Shown: in pieces, positions 15,715 through 25,909 of the stretch
How the letters are laid out: each line of letters starts with the position of its first letter
Numbering within the stretch: the first letter of the stretch is position 1
DNA from: Artemia franciscana
Taxonomy: Eukaryota > Arthropoda > Branchiopoda > Anostraca > Artemiidae
Length of the DNA stretch: 64,000 nucleotides
Direction of reading: 5' to 3'
Assembly (NCBI RefSeq): GCF_032884065.1
Contig: NC_088879.1
Coordinates: 21,810,038 to 21,874,037 of the forward strand
Notes under the pieces: model-generated
The model's database searches: none
Told to the model about the DNA's origin: nothing
What the model saw: only the letters and a program-made list of their open reading frames with translations
Translations under genes and position numbers: made by a program

Positions 15715-15960
15715 AATCGGCAAAAATGACATGTAATCACAGCCAAACCTTTTGTTACTGCTAAGAGATTACCCAATTCACTTCTTAATGTTAACTGAAA
15801 GAGTTCCAAATACGAAGTATTTACAAGAATATATTGAAGGTACTTTATGCTGTAGTGATAAATGTGTTCGTAAGTTGTCTCTTATTTCAATATTCTTACA
15901 TTTTAACCGATGAGTGCTTTTCAAGATACCAAAAAGGAATAAGATTTGGTTGTTGTTGCA
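15715..15960 (-). pseudogene. Polinton penton-like minor capsid C-terminus, copy A
   Basis: One minus-strand frame gives YLELFQLTLRSELGNLL followed by GLAVITCHF. The pattern (strand, L-T-L-R-[ST]-[ED]-x-G, then a final V-x-x-x-H-F strand) is what I know from the C-terminus of Polinton/adintovirus penton (minor capsid) proteins. Copies B and C carry the same end. Upstream coding sequence is too degraded to follow. It ends where the small hydrophobic frame begins, a gene overlap consistent with a compact virus-like genome. Confidence 0.45.
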
Positions 15961-16536
15961 ACTCGATTTTCCCATAGCCTATTATTAACGGTTCTTCAGA
16001 TTGATTTTAAAATTTTTAGTTTTCAGACAAGAAGAAGCTTCATAAAACCAAACACAAAACTGTGGATACTAGAATAACAAAAAATAAGTGTAAAAGTCTA
16101 GAATACGAAATCGCAAAAGTAAACCTTACTCAGGCCCAAAAAGTATAGATAATTTAGCTTTTTAAGAAAACAAAAACTACATATTACTTTGGATTACAAC
16201 TTTGGATTACAGATAAAAACTACGATTAAACCTCCATATTTAAAATGCAAATTTCAAACATAATCAGGTACATTAGGTACAAAATCTCAAAATTATTGAC
16301 AAAGAACAACTAAAAGACAATACAAATATGCGGGAGATAGTGTTCTTTAATTACGACCACCATTTAGAGGATGCTCTATTGGATGAATTCGACTCCAACA
16401 TAAGCTTCATTTTATGTTGGAAGGTAATAAAATATAAATATTTTGACTATTTAATTTCGTTGAGCCAAGATATTTTGTTACTGTTCTTCAGGAAAAATCA
16501 GTGGTAACAAGGAAACTAATGTCCATAGACACATAC

Positions 16537-16711
16537 CTGACTGGCTGTCACACTGAGAAAACGTCTCCAACTTGTATGTAGAAATAGTGCTGAAGTCTCT
16601 GGACTGGACATTCGGTGGATGCTTCATTTTTTCATACAAATGAGTTGGTCTTTCCAGAATTGTTGGGGGATTAGTGCTGTAACCAGGAAGTATAGTGTCT
16701 TCCATGCAATT
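16537..16711 (-). CDS. Dscam: Dscam exon: tail segment with proline motifs
   Basis: 175 bp, phase 0 in and phase 1 out; acceptor TTTATTTTAG, donor G|GTATGT. It encodes NCMEDTILPGYSTNPPTILE, RPTHLYEKMKHPPN and a Ser/Thr-rich end (FSTISTYKLETFSQCDSQS). It has PxxP-like stretches and tyrosines in polar context (PGYST, THLYEK, STYKLE), which suit SH3/SH2 adaptor binding (inference). It sits between a minus-strand Polinton remnant ending near 15960 and a 2.5-kb tandem array starting near 16870. Confidence 0.78.
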
Positions 16712-16869
16712 CTAAAATAAAAATTAAATTTTATAATAAAAAAAGAAAAATTCTTCTCTTTATTTGTGATTTTGAAGCATTCAGCGTGAACATTTGATAA
16801 TTCAAATAGCCAGGGGTGGTTCAGCTGTTTATTACTTTTCTCCATTCTGAGATTTCCTAATAAATTCAG

Positions 16870-19350
16870 AATGACGGAAATCAGAGGCTACGCTATAGCG
16901 TTGCCTATTGTAAAAGCCATAAAGCTCCTACTTTTATTATTTATTATTTTTTACCCAAAGTCACTTCATATAGAAGGGGTGGTCATAAGAACTTCGGAGG
17001 GGGCTCAGTCAATTAGAAATCGGAAAATAAGTGATGTTTTTGAGAGTCAAAAGCAATCGGAGGGCAACTAATCTCCTCCTGTTTTTCCCCAAATGCATCC
17101 GATAAAAATTTTAAGATTTTATTAAAAAAAGTTGAAAGATCAGGTAACGAAAACTAAAGGGAAGAATCAACTCCTTGGGCCTGGGGACAGGCATTGTATT
17201 GCCCTGGATTGATATGTTAATCTTATGGAGGGGATGCTCGTACAAAGTTCAGAGGGGGCTCATTTGATTGGAAATTGAAAATTTTAGTTCACTTTCTAAG
17301 AGTAAAAAGAGATCGGAGTGCAGCTGGCCCAACGTTCTTTCTCTCCAAGCCCATCCAGTAAAAATTTTGAGAATATGATTTTGTTAAATATAGATCAAAA
17401 GTCAGATAAAAACTCCAGGGTCGGCACAACCCCCCAGAGCCTAGGGCTAAATCTTCTAAATTATGCCCCGGTGGTATATAATTTCTTATGTAAGGGGCGG
17501 TCCTATAAACCTCAGATGTGGCTCATTTGATTGGAATTTGAAAGTTTTGGTTGTCTTTTTATAGACAAAAGTGATCGAAGGTCACCTCCCCTTCCACATT
17601 CTCTTTTCCCAAATGCATCCGATCAAAATTTTGATATAGCCGGTTTGTTTGAAATAATACAACGATCCACAGCTCCGGGGAAGATTGTAACTTATGCCCC
17701 GGGGGCATAAATTACAAATGAACCCCCACTCTTTCCCCCAAATGCATCCGATCGAAATTCTGAGATAGCCATTAAGACTGAAATAGTCCAGTGATCAAAT
17801 GACAAACTATTCGGGTTCATCATACCCTTACCTCAGCTTGGGGGAAGGGTTGCAACTTACACCCAGGGGTCATACATGCTTTTTATTGTGTAAGTGTTCG
17901 TATAAACATTTGACGGGACTCAGATAATTAGAAATTTAAAGTTCTAGTTCCTCTTTTTTACAGGCAATGCTATAGTGATGCCGATAGTAAAAGCCATTCG
18001 GCTTCAATGTTTTATTATTTGTTTATTATTTACTATTTTTTCCAGGGGCACTTCTTATGGAAGGAGTGATCGTATAGACTTTGGAGGGGGCTCATTCGAT
18101 TTGAAATTGGATGTTCTAGTTTCCCTGTTAGGAGTCACAAGTGATCAGAGGGCAATTTGCCCCTCCAAACTTTTTTTCCCAAAATGCAAGAAATAAAAAT
18201 TTGGAGATAGAAATATTTTTAAAATAGTTCAAAGATTAGACAACAAAACTCTAAGGTTCACAAAACCCCCTGAGTCTGTGGGCAGGCATTGTAAGTTATG
18301 TCTTGGTGAAATATATGGTTCTTACATAAGGGGTTCACACGATTTTCATGGGGGGCTCATTTCGTATGAATTTAACATATCTAATTCACTTCTTAATAGC
18401 CAAAAGACACCAGTAGGCAACTAGCCTCCAACGCTCTTTTTCCCAAACCCATCCGATAAAAATTTTCAGATAGAAATTTTGTTAAAACTAGTTCTAACAT
18501 CAGATAACAAAAACTCCAGGGCTGACACAGTCCCCAGAGTCCAAGAGTAGGCATTGCAAGTTATGCCCTGGGGGCATATATGGTTCTTATGAAAAAGATA
18601 CTCGTATAAAATTCAGGGGGGGGGGCTAGTTTGATAGAAAATTAAAAGTTCTAGTTCACTTTTTAAGAGTTTTAACTTTTTAAGATATCCCTTAAGATAT
18701 TTAAGAGTTTTAACTTTTTAAGTTCACTTTTAGATTCACAAGATATCCGAGGGAAACTAGCCATCACACAATTTTCTTCAAATCCAACCGACAAAAATTT
18801 TGAGATGGCCATTCTGTTAAAATTAGTTCAAAATCAGATAACAAGAGTTCCGGGGTTGGCACAACTCCCCAGAGCCTGGGAGCAGGCGTTGTAAGTTATA
18901 CCCAGGGGCATATATTGTTCTTATGGAATAGGTGCTCGTATAGACTTCATAGGGGCCTCATTTCATAGAGAAATTGAAAGTTCTAGTTCCCTTTTTAAGA
19001 ATAAATAGATTGGAGGGCCACTAGCCCCCTCGCCCATCTGACAAATATTTTGAGATAGCCATTTTGTCAAATATGGTTCGGACACCAGATGACAAAACTT
19101 TGAGGTCGACACAACCCCCTAAAGCCCGAAGCAGGCATTGTAAGTTATGCCTGGGGGGCTTATATGGTTGTTACGGAAAGCATGACTTCAGAGATGATTT
19201 ATTTCATAGGAAATTGATAGTTTTAGTTCCCTTTTTAAGAGTCAAAACAGATCAGAGGGTAAATAGCCTCCCACGGTTTTTCCCCAATGCCACCCGATAA
19301 AAATTTTGATATAACCACTTTGTTAAAATTAGTTGAAACATCAGAGAATA
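16870..19350 (+). repeat. ~255-bp tandem repeat array, about 9 degenerate units
   Basis: Each unit has, in order, AGTTATGCCC..GGGGGCATA, a TATGGA..GGGGTGCTCGTATA block, GGGGGCTCATTTGATTGGAAATTGAAAGTTCTAG, TTTTTAAGAGTCAAAAG, a C-rich block, CCAAACCCATCCGATAAAAATTTTGAGATAG, then TTTTGTTAAAATTAGTTCAAA. The last block recurs at about 17100, 17360, 17620, 17750, 18190, 18450, 18790, 19045 and 19300. The array opens at 16880 with the near-palindrome around GCTACGCTATAGCGTTGCC; a similar start recurs inside at 17962. No gene. Confidence 0.8.
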
Positions 19351-19399
19351 AACTCTGCATTTCTCATTGGAATCATAGTATTCGTGAAAGCCACTATCG

Positions 19400-19870
19400 A
19401 ACCACTGAAGCTTTTTCCCGTTGCAAATTTTGCATTCCTCTGAAAACAAAGTGAGGCGAAGAAGTTGCAAAAGATCAAGAAACTATACTTGACCAACATT
19501 GATATAATAAAATTGAAATAGATTCAGGAGGTGAATTTGTCGATCCATATGTAAAGAAAGTATTACAGAAATATAATACAACGGCTTATTGCAGTCTTGC
19601 TCCAATAAAGGCTGCAGTGGCCAAGTGATTGATTGGAAGCTTTCTTGTTTCACGGTATTGTGCACTCACAAACGCTGATGATTATATTCTTGACTTTGAT
19701 AAATTATTAAAATTTACAATCAATATCCTCATCACTCACTTTCCAAGCTTAGTGCTCTTAAGGATCATCAAGGAAATGACAATACAATTGACGTTTTTCT
19801 CAAATAATATTCCAATGAAATGGAATAAAACATAGGGTAATTCTCTATCGGTGATACGTTTCGAATCGAT
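19400..19870 (+). pseudogene. Polinton retrovirus-type integrase fragment, broken
   Basis: The plus-strand translation has a DDE integrase core segment: IEIDSGGEFVDPYVKKVLQK, then TTAYCSLAPIKAAVAK and a stop, followed by a continuing frame (DFDKLLKF...THFPS). The D-x-G-x-E-F block is the second catalytic aspartate; the third catalytic residue (Glu, expected in A-x-[VA]-E-R) reads Lys followed by TGA, so the enzyme is dead. A C-terminal part is suggested by the IPMKWNK block. It sits just after the 255-bp array and before the penton relic of copy B, as in Polinton gene sets. An LTR-retrotransposon integrase is the alternative; the context argues against that. Confidence 0.6.
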
Positions 19871-19969
19871 CAAATTACTAAAATTTTGCAGACTATGCTG
19901 GATATTTAGCCAGCTTATCCTCAGAAGATTATATATTTACTTATGCTTCATTAGTTGAGACCTCAAGTG

Positions 19970-20205
19970 TTGGCAATGGCAACTTCTCCCTCCTACTCGT
20001 CCTCGAACGTAAAAAAAGTCAAGATCATGTTCATCCCTGCTTACAACTCAATTTAAAACAACTTCAAAATTTTCTTGCAAACACATCATGTTCAAAAATC
20101 AGTCACATAATGTTACGAACAGACTTTGATGACGTTTTAGCAATAAAAAATGGCTTAGCTGTGATTATATGTCACTTTCGACCCGCACTAGATGGCTAAT
20201 TGATG
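19970..20205 (+). pseudogene. Penton-like minor capsid C-terminus, copy B
   Basis: Two plus-strand frames in succession give KKVKIMFIPAYNSI and then LRTDFDDVLAIKNGLAVIIC with HFR. This aligns with copies A and C (G-L-A-V-I-[IT]-C-H-F). Frameshifts and stops break it. It is followed without a gap by the hydrophobic region of copy B. Confidence 0.45.
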
Positions 20206-20645
20206 ATTTGTATTCGTTGTCCTTATATTAATTGATGTGTTGTTGCTCTTTGACTATGAAAAATGGGTCGTACTGAAATGGACAATTGAAAAGGTTGAAC
20301 TTCTATGGCTATGGTTTTGACAGTTAGCTTGCTAATTTATTTCGCTCTGCACTACCCCTGGCTAAAAAGTACATTGTACCAGATACTACAGATTTTTCAT
20401 CCTCTACATCACACGATTGGAACTCTGGCTAGGACCTTAGAGAAAGCATGAAAAAAAAAAATCTTAGATCCACTGCTCGAGCTAACTGATTTCTCGACAA
20501 AGTGGAAAGGCTTATAAAGCTCAAGAGCCACCTCATCAGTGGCTAGAAAGAAATAACAGCTGTCGAAGAAAAAACAACAATACAAGAACGAAAAAAATTT
20601 TGTTAAACAGAAAAATGAAATTTTCTCCTAAACACTTGTGAGAGA
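20205..20645 (+). pseudogene. Small hydrophobic protein region, copy B
   Basis: The plus-strand frame FVVLILIDVLLLFDYEKWVV, then a basic W-rich part, matches copies A and C in position and pattern. Downstream, the K-W-K..A-T-S-S block recurs (20495-20540), followed by a Lys/Glu-rich stretch. Stops at several points. Family not recognised. Confidence 0.4.
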
Positions 20646-20649
20646 GAGA

Positions 20650-21092
20650 GAGATGACGTGTCTATCGCACAATGAATCCCATCCTTCAGTCATTTCACGG
20701 CTAAGCATTTCAATGCAGAGAATGTTGATATATGTATAAAGAATAGTTACTATGAACAGTTGTATCTGAAATGGTTGCTTTCTGAAAATGTTCATTTTCA
20801 ATTTTTTTCCAACAAAGACTATTTCGTGTATTTGTCTTTCACGATTATAGATTTGCATGTGGCAGTCCAAAATTAACCAATGAAATGCCAACTCTTGCCG
20901 AAGGATTCCTCTATAAAAATTGGGTGTTGTATAATTTGTTTAAAAAGAATAGTGTTTACATAAATGGAACGTTGGTGAGTACTAGCAACAATCTACCAAC
21001 CTATAAGAATTACTTACAGTCCATGATGATGACTCCAAACTCCTATAAGAAATTGAGATGGTTAGATGCACTCCCCTCCCGCATGTTTTGAA
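20650..21092 (+). pseudogene. Major capsid protein N-terminal half, copy B
   Basis: The plus-strand translation carries the same blocks as copy A: a strand with FTIIDLHVAVQN, then after one stop and a frame change VLYNLFKKNSVYINGTLVST and NYLQSMMMTPNSYKKLR. In Polinton capsids this corresponds to the first jelly roll and the loop after it. The reading frame 20885-21091 is open but lacks everything downstream. The C-terminal half seen in copy A is absent; the copy C penton end begins immediately after. Confidence 0.5.
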
Positions 21093-21094
21093 CA

Positions 21095-21275
21095 GAAAAC
21101 AAGTCAAGATGTTCATAACTGCAATATAAGACAATTCCAATATAATACCGTAAACACACCATATTTGGAAATCATCAAGTTAACGCTAAGAACAGACATT
21201 GGTGAGCATTTAAGGATAAAAAAGGGTTTGGCTGTGATTATATGTCATTTTCGGCTCGCTGAATATGGTTAATCT
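21095..21275 (+). pseudogene. Penton-like minor capsid C-terminus, copy C
   Basis: The plus-strand frame YLEIIKLTLRTDIGEHLRIK, then GLAVIICHFRLAEYG and a stop. This is the clearest of the three copies for the L-T-L-R-T-D-x-G and C-H-F-R end. It follows the truncated copy B capsid directly, showing a tandem duplication of the block (about 1.1 kb period). Confidence 0.48.
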
Positions 21276-21289
21276 AAAAATCACATTCG

Positions 21290-21755
21290 TTTGTCCAGAT
21301 ATTGATTGTTGTGCTGCTGCTCCTATACCGAAAAAATTGGGTTATAGAATGGACTACTAAAAGGGTCACACGTCAATGGAAGGTTATAGTCTTGACAGTC
21401 GGTTCACTAGGCCATTTTGCTCTGCACTACCCTTTTCTAAAAATTTTATATTACCGGCTGTTGCATATTTTTAATCCTCGGTAAGAGCTTGGGCTAGGAC
21501 TTTACAGAAAAAACTTAAGAAAATCTTAGATATACTACTCAAGCCTATTGAAATTTCGAATAAGTGGAAAAGATCTAACAGGTGGAGAGCCACCTCATCA
21601 CTCTTCAGTTTTTACTCAGGACAAATAAAGAAAGACATAACAGTTGTTGAAGAAGAAACACAAAAAAAAAGAAATGACAATGAAAGGAAATTGTTAAATA
21701 GAAAAAAAGATTTCTTTTCCTAATACTTATGCGTGAGAGAAAGAGAGAGATGGCG
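21290..21755 (+). pseudogene. Small hydrophobic protein region, copy C
   Basis: An open frame at 21302-21484 begins MIVVLLLLYRKNWVIEWTTK and continues with a hydrophobic and aromatic segment. Further down, near 21555-21690, KWKRSNRW, ATSSLFSFYS and a Lys/Glu-rich stretch (DITVVEEETQKKRND) match copy A. A membrane-anchored or virion-associated small protein is possible; I do not recognise it. Confidence 0.42.
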
Positions 21756-21759
21756 TATC

Positions 21760-22300
21760 TACCGTACAAGAGATGCCACCCATCAGTCTCTTCATGTTCA
21801 AAACTTTTCAGTGCAGAAAATATTGATGTCAGTGTAAAACATTTTTACTCTGAAAAATTCGATCCATAACAGCCATTCTTTGGAAGTATTCATTTTCCTT
21901 TTTTTCAATGAAGGATATCTCGTGGATTTATCTTTCATCTTTATATATTTGCAAGTGGCAGTAAAAAATCCCACCAATGAAATCCATCAACTCTTGCCAA
22001 AGGATTGTCCTATGAATATTGTGTAATGTACAATCTGTTTAAATAAATTAGTTTTTACATAAATGGGAAATTGACGAGCACGGGCAACAATCTATCAAAC
22101 TATATCAGTTACGTACAATCCACGATGATGACTCCGAAGTCGTGTAAAAAATTCAGATGCTCAGATGTCTTCCTCCTCCTACAGGTTTAAAAGGTTTTCA
22201 AATGTTTAAAAGAGGTCTCAAGAATTTACGAGTTACATACAGCTCATGATGAAGACTCCAAAGTCCTATAAAAAAAACCTTAGTTATGCTCAGCCATAGG
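21760..22300 (+). pseudogene. Major capsid protein N-terminal half, copy C, plus short extra duplicate
   Basis: Blocks NIDVSVKHFYSEKF, YLVDLSFIFIYLQVAVKN and NEIHQLLPKDCPMNIV align with copies A and B, with stops between. The final block (SYVQSTMMTPKSCKK-like, near 22100-22150) is repeated once more at 22215-22290 (SYIQLMMKTPKSYKKN), so the tail of the unit is duplicated. The rest of the capsid gene is missing. Confidence 0.48.
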
Positions 22301-22425
22301 ATTTGAATATATGGGAGGCAGAAAGGTTTTAAAAGCACTTATGGATGCAACGACTAGTGAATTGCATTTGTTCCAAGAAAATAGTTCTTGAAATAACTAG
22401 TATATCTTACTGGTTACTACCAATG

Positions 22426-22716
22426 TTAATGTGGACGTAAAATTAACACCAGCTCCATCCAATTTTGTTTTGCGAAAACGCACCAGATGTATCGGTCCGT
22501 CTTATCTTGGCCACATTTCATATTCAAATACAGCAGGTTATGAGTTCCGTTGCCTGGGCGTCCGAAAAATTGAGAGCCAGTGAAAACGATATCAAACTGT
22601 TCGTCTCTCATACGATCGCCAACTAGCGACACATTGTCAGAGGTTCCCATACCTACACTGATTGTTAATTTATATTTATAAATAATTTCTTCAAAACTTG
22701 CAATGGCCTTTGTCAA
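22426..22716 (-). CDS. Unrecognised 96-residue open frame next to Polinton remnants
   Basis: An open minus-strand frame with a globular-looking composition: FEEIIYKYKLTISVGMGTSD, DEQFDIVFTGSQFFGRPGNG, then THNLLYLNMKCGQDKTDRYI and a Trp-containing end. The same frame stays open upstream (HDFTPLALL). No splice sites of the Dscam phase flank it. It lies 130 bases past the copy C capsid relic, on the other strand, so a lost viral or transposon gene is likely. I do not recognise the family. Confidence 0.3.
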   Translation of the reverse strand: MTKAIASFEEIIYKYKLTISVGMGTSDNVSLVGDRMRDEQFDIVFTGSQFFGRPGNGTHNLLYLNMKCGQDKTDRYIWCVFAKQNWMELVLILRPH

Positions 22717-23600
22717 AAGTGCCAGTGGTGTAAAATCATGGACAACCTCCTTAAACTAACTTCAACTGTTTTGACTGCCCAATCTTGTGTGTTAAGTGAA
22801 TAAAATCTTTCTTTACACCGTAGAATTTCTTATGGATAGAGACCGGGGTGACCGTAGTATTTGTTGTTGCCTTACTACTCTTCACTCTTAACATTAATGA
22901 CAATAAAATAGAGTATCAATTTAACAACAATTTATGCTTTAATAATCAATAAGGTAGGCTGTCTTGCCGTCACTCGAGTATCAAGTTAGCTTAATGGCCA
23001 TGTTAAGACCAAATATTGTATTGGTTATAACTAGGTTATTATACCTACTAAGTTCCAATGTCATTTCCTACTAAATTCCAGCGTTTCACTTCCTACAAAA
23101 ATTAATTGGGCACTAAAATCACTTAATTAATTAATAGGATTAATCTAATCCTATTTCCACCAAATTGGGCATTAAAATCACTTAATAAAAATACCATTTT
23201 TCTATCTGGGATCCTGTCTATTTGTTCTTGTTGCTGTTAGTTAAACTCCATCTGAGTCACTACTATCTCCTTCAGTCGGAAATAAAGGGGCATATACTAC
23301 TAAGACTTATACCTTGTGCTTTGGGTTGTAAAATGAGCATCTAGCATTCTAACAACTCAACTGAGGTTCCTTAGGAATAGACAAAATATATTTCCGAGAG
23401 TATTTTTAGAATAACTCATTTCCTGGGCTTAACACTATTGTTGGCTCTGCCTTTCTTCACAATTTGACTGAGCATTTTCATACGGCTCTTGAGGATCTTC
23501 CTTTTCTAAAGTCCATAGCTTAAACCCAAGTATACTACTTTTTCAATGTACCTACGATTCAATATAATGAAATCTATAAATGGACATATTGATAACTTAC
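22717..23600. other. Dscam intron, no recognised feature
   Basis: Contains a local duplication of AATTGGGCA(C/T)TAAAATCACTTAAT (23104 and 23164) and nothing else I can support. Confidence 0.5.
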
Positions 23601-23704
23601 TAATTTCATTATATTTGATGTTTGTGAGTTTCCATACATCGAAGTAACATTAGTAGGCAGATCACTCAGTTGAAAAGTGGCATAAGGTGAAATATCTGAA
23701 TATT
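23601..23704 (-). CDS. Dscam: Dscam exon: tail segment with ISPYATFQL
   Basis: A short exon of 104 bp, phase 1 in and phase 0 out; acceptor TTTTTTTAG, donor A|GTAAGT. It encodes EYSDISPYATFQLSDLPTNV followed by a Ser/Thr/Asn-rich stretch. The [ED]-I-x-P-Y-A-T-F-[QH]-L block is a recurrent tyrosine motif of Dscam cytoplasmic tails and can serve as a phosphotyrosine docking site (inference). Its unusual 1-to-0 phase is exactly what is needed to join 27984-28145 to the phase-0 exon at 16537-16711. Confidence 0.85.
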
Positions 23705-24269
23705 CTAAAAAAATAGCAAGATTAAAAAATTATTTTTTTTCGTAAAAACAAACACTATACATCTCAGGAGACGGAGGGGAAGGAAGAATCTAAAACTTTA
23801 AACCTTTTTTAAGGACTGTAGCATACTTCATGAATTAATTAAAGTAAAAAGTCCTTAGAATACACAGGATTGCTTAAAATTTAGGGTTTGAATTCATGGA
23901 ATTCAGTTTTTTTTTAATCCAGAGGAAGAGCATAAATTATAAGACTGTTATAAAAAGGAATGAATGTCCAAATCATGACGGAATAAAAGTATTATGCCAA
24001 TAGAGTGGCTATTTTTCTGGGCTGGTAAAGTTGTATGAGGAAAAAAAAATAATTATAAATTTTTTGAGCCTTTATTGTTGTTGCTAAATAATGAAAACAG
24101 AACAAAATCAGAGCTATGTAAAACTTGAAACCGCCGTTAAAATCTTCAATGTTACACAAATTAAAATTTAAATGTTTGTGAAGTAGTATTCTATAAAATG
24201 CTCAGGCAAATATTAAACCAAATATTAAATATTTCACGTATTTGAGGATTAAATCATGACGCAATTCTG

Positions 24270-24800
24270 GTTGAGTCTGATTTTGGATACGCTTAAGAAT
24301 AAAAAAGACTTGCTGATTTTATAAGAGTCGTAAGTAGTAACGATTTAACAAATCCCATGACTGCCCTCAAGACTGCCCCCAATAGGCAAAAATATGGCAT
24401 CTGTCCTATCTTTTGCACTTGTTGCAACGATACATCCGGGTTAAGTAAAATATTATCCAATCTATAATATAGTTGAAAGGAATTGGCGATACCGGACATC
24501 CTTGACGGACGTCATTGGTACTTCAGATAGTTCCGTTAGTTCACCATCTAATAGTACGTTACTCAGGGTATTCTCATAGTATGCTCTTAGTAGGTTGATT
24601 ATTTTCTTCGAACATTATTTGCCATATCAAGGGTCGTAGTATCGAGTCAAATGCAGCGCTGAAGTCAAAAGAGACTGCGAAGGTATCCAATCCGTGAATG
24701 AAACGTTGGCGAAGAAGAAGTCGCAGGGTAAACATGTGTTCTAAACACCCTATTCTAGAGTGGGAACCTACCTGGTTCTTCATTGTCCGTTACTCTCGCT
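24270..24800 (-). pseudogene. LINE reverse transcriptase fragment
   Basis: The minus-strand translation gives a reverse transcriptase segment: RIGCLEHMFTLRLLLRQRFI followed by DTFAVSFDFSAAFDSILRPL, which is the F-x-x-x-x-x-[TC]-x-[DE]-x-[IM]-x-T-L-R and D-F-x-A-A-F-D motif A of non-LTR retrotransposons. After a frameshift a second piece continues (SGIANSFQLYYRLDNILLN). The catalytic Y/F-A-D-D box is not visible. Dead 5'/3'-truncated copy in a Dscam intron. Confidence 0.7.
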
Positions 24801-25909
24801 AACTCGTTACTTACTCTTTTCTAAAGCGATTCACTAAAGAATGAAGAAACAGAAAAGCCTCCAGGAGATTGAAAAACCAGGAGAGGCCAAATAAGCTTCC
24901 AAAAACTAACATGAATCAGCTTAAAAATATTTTTGCTTGTTTGCCTCAATATAGTTGGCATATTTGAGGTACTAATATGATGGAAACATGTGGTAACTTG
25001 TTTTGGGTCTTAAGCCATTAGACAGTAAAAAGGGAACAGACATCAATAACAACTTATGATTAGAATCGATTAAAGGGTAGAGGTTGGGGAAATAGATATT
25101 TATTGTTATTGGGGGAGACAGTAACCTAGGGCTACCATATTGAAAGACTAGGCCTTCGAGAGGTGGTCACAGTTGACCACGAAAGAACCCAACCAGTTGT
25201 TGGCTTAGGGATCTGACTATTAAATTTTGTTTACATTATATATTATTTCACACCATCATTTGAGGCTAAATAACACATCAAGTTCATAGGGCAACCCCCC
25301 CCCCCAATGCTCATCCAATTCAGCCACATCACTGAAATTTCTGATTGTATTCGATTTTTGCAACTTTTTTGTCTTTTCTAGATTTTCTTATTATCAGAGT
25401 AAGAATAAAAATTGTTTTAAAACATAGATTAACCTATATTTTCTGCGAACTCAGATTAAATTTTCAAATTCTATTGTCTTTTGGAAATGTACTTTTCTTT
25501 TATAGTTTCTTTTTTTTCGCCGTCTTCAAATGGAAACTGAGTTCTCGCATTAGGTCCTTATTATTGAATTATGATCTCTTGATTTTTTTTGCGAAAAAGC
25601 ATGTTCTCAACTCTTATTTGCAAGCCAGACTAGCACGATTGTTGTCTCGTTATTACTGCGTCATCCTGGCAAATTAAGGTTTGAAGCCAATCATTTTCTG
25701 AAGGGAAGTGACACAGAAATCAAGAACTATAGGAAGCTTTGCCTTTCCAATGGGTTGGCTATGTTTTCTTATCCTTACGAGTCGAGATTTCCTGTTGTCT
25801 ATTTTTTCAAATCTTCCAAAGGCAAGAATAATAGCTAAATTCTTTTAGGGTGAATTAGTATATCTGGTTTCTAGTTTCCTAGACTCGGTAGCTGGGGTAT
25901 TCTCGTCTA

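Noticed and set aside
16478-16536. Continuation of the tail-exon frame to a stop near 16478
   Set aside because: A strong donor (G|GTATGT) at 16536 and phase agreement with the exon at 8479 favour splicing; read-through as an alternative short isoform is not excluded.
25345-25677. 110-codon plus-strand hydrophobic frame
   Set aside because: It is T-rich DNA read as Phe/Leu, with no motif, splice context or homologous second copy.
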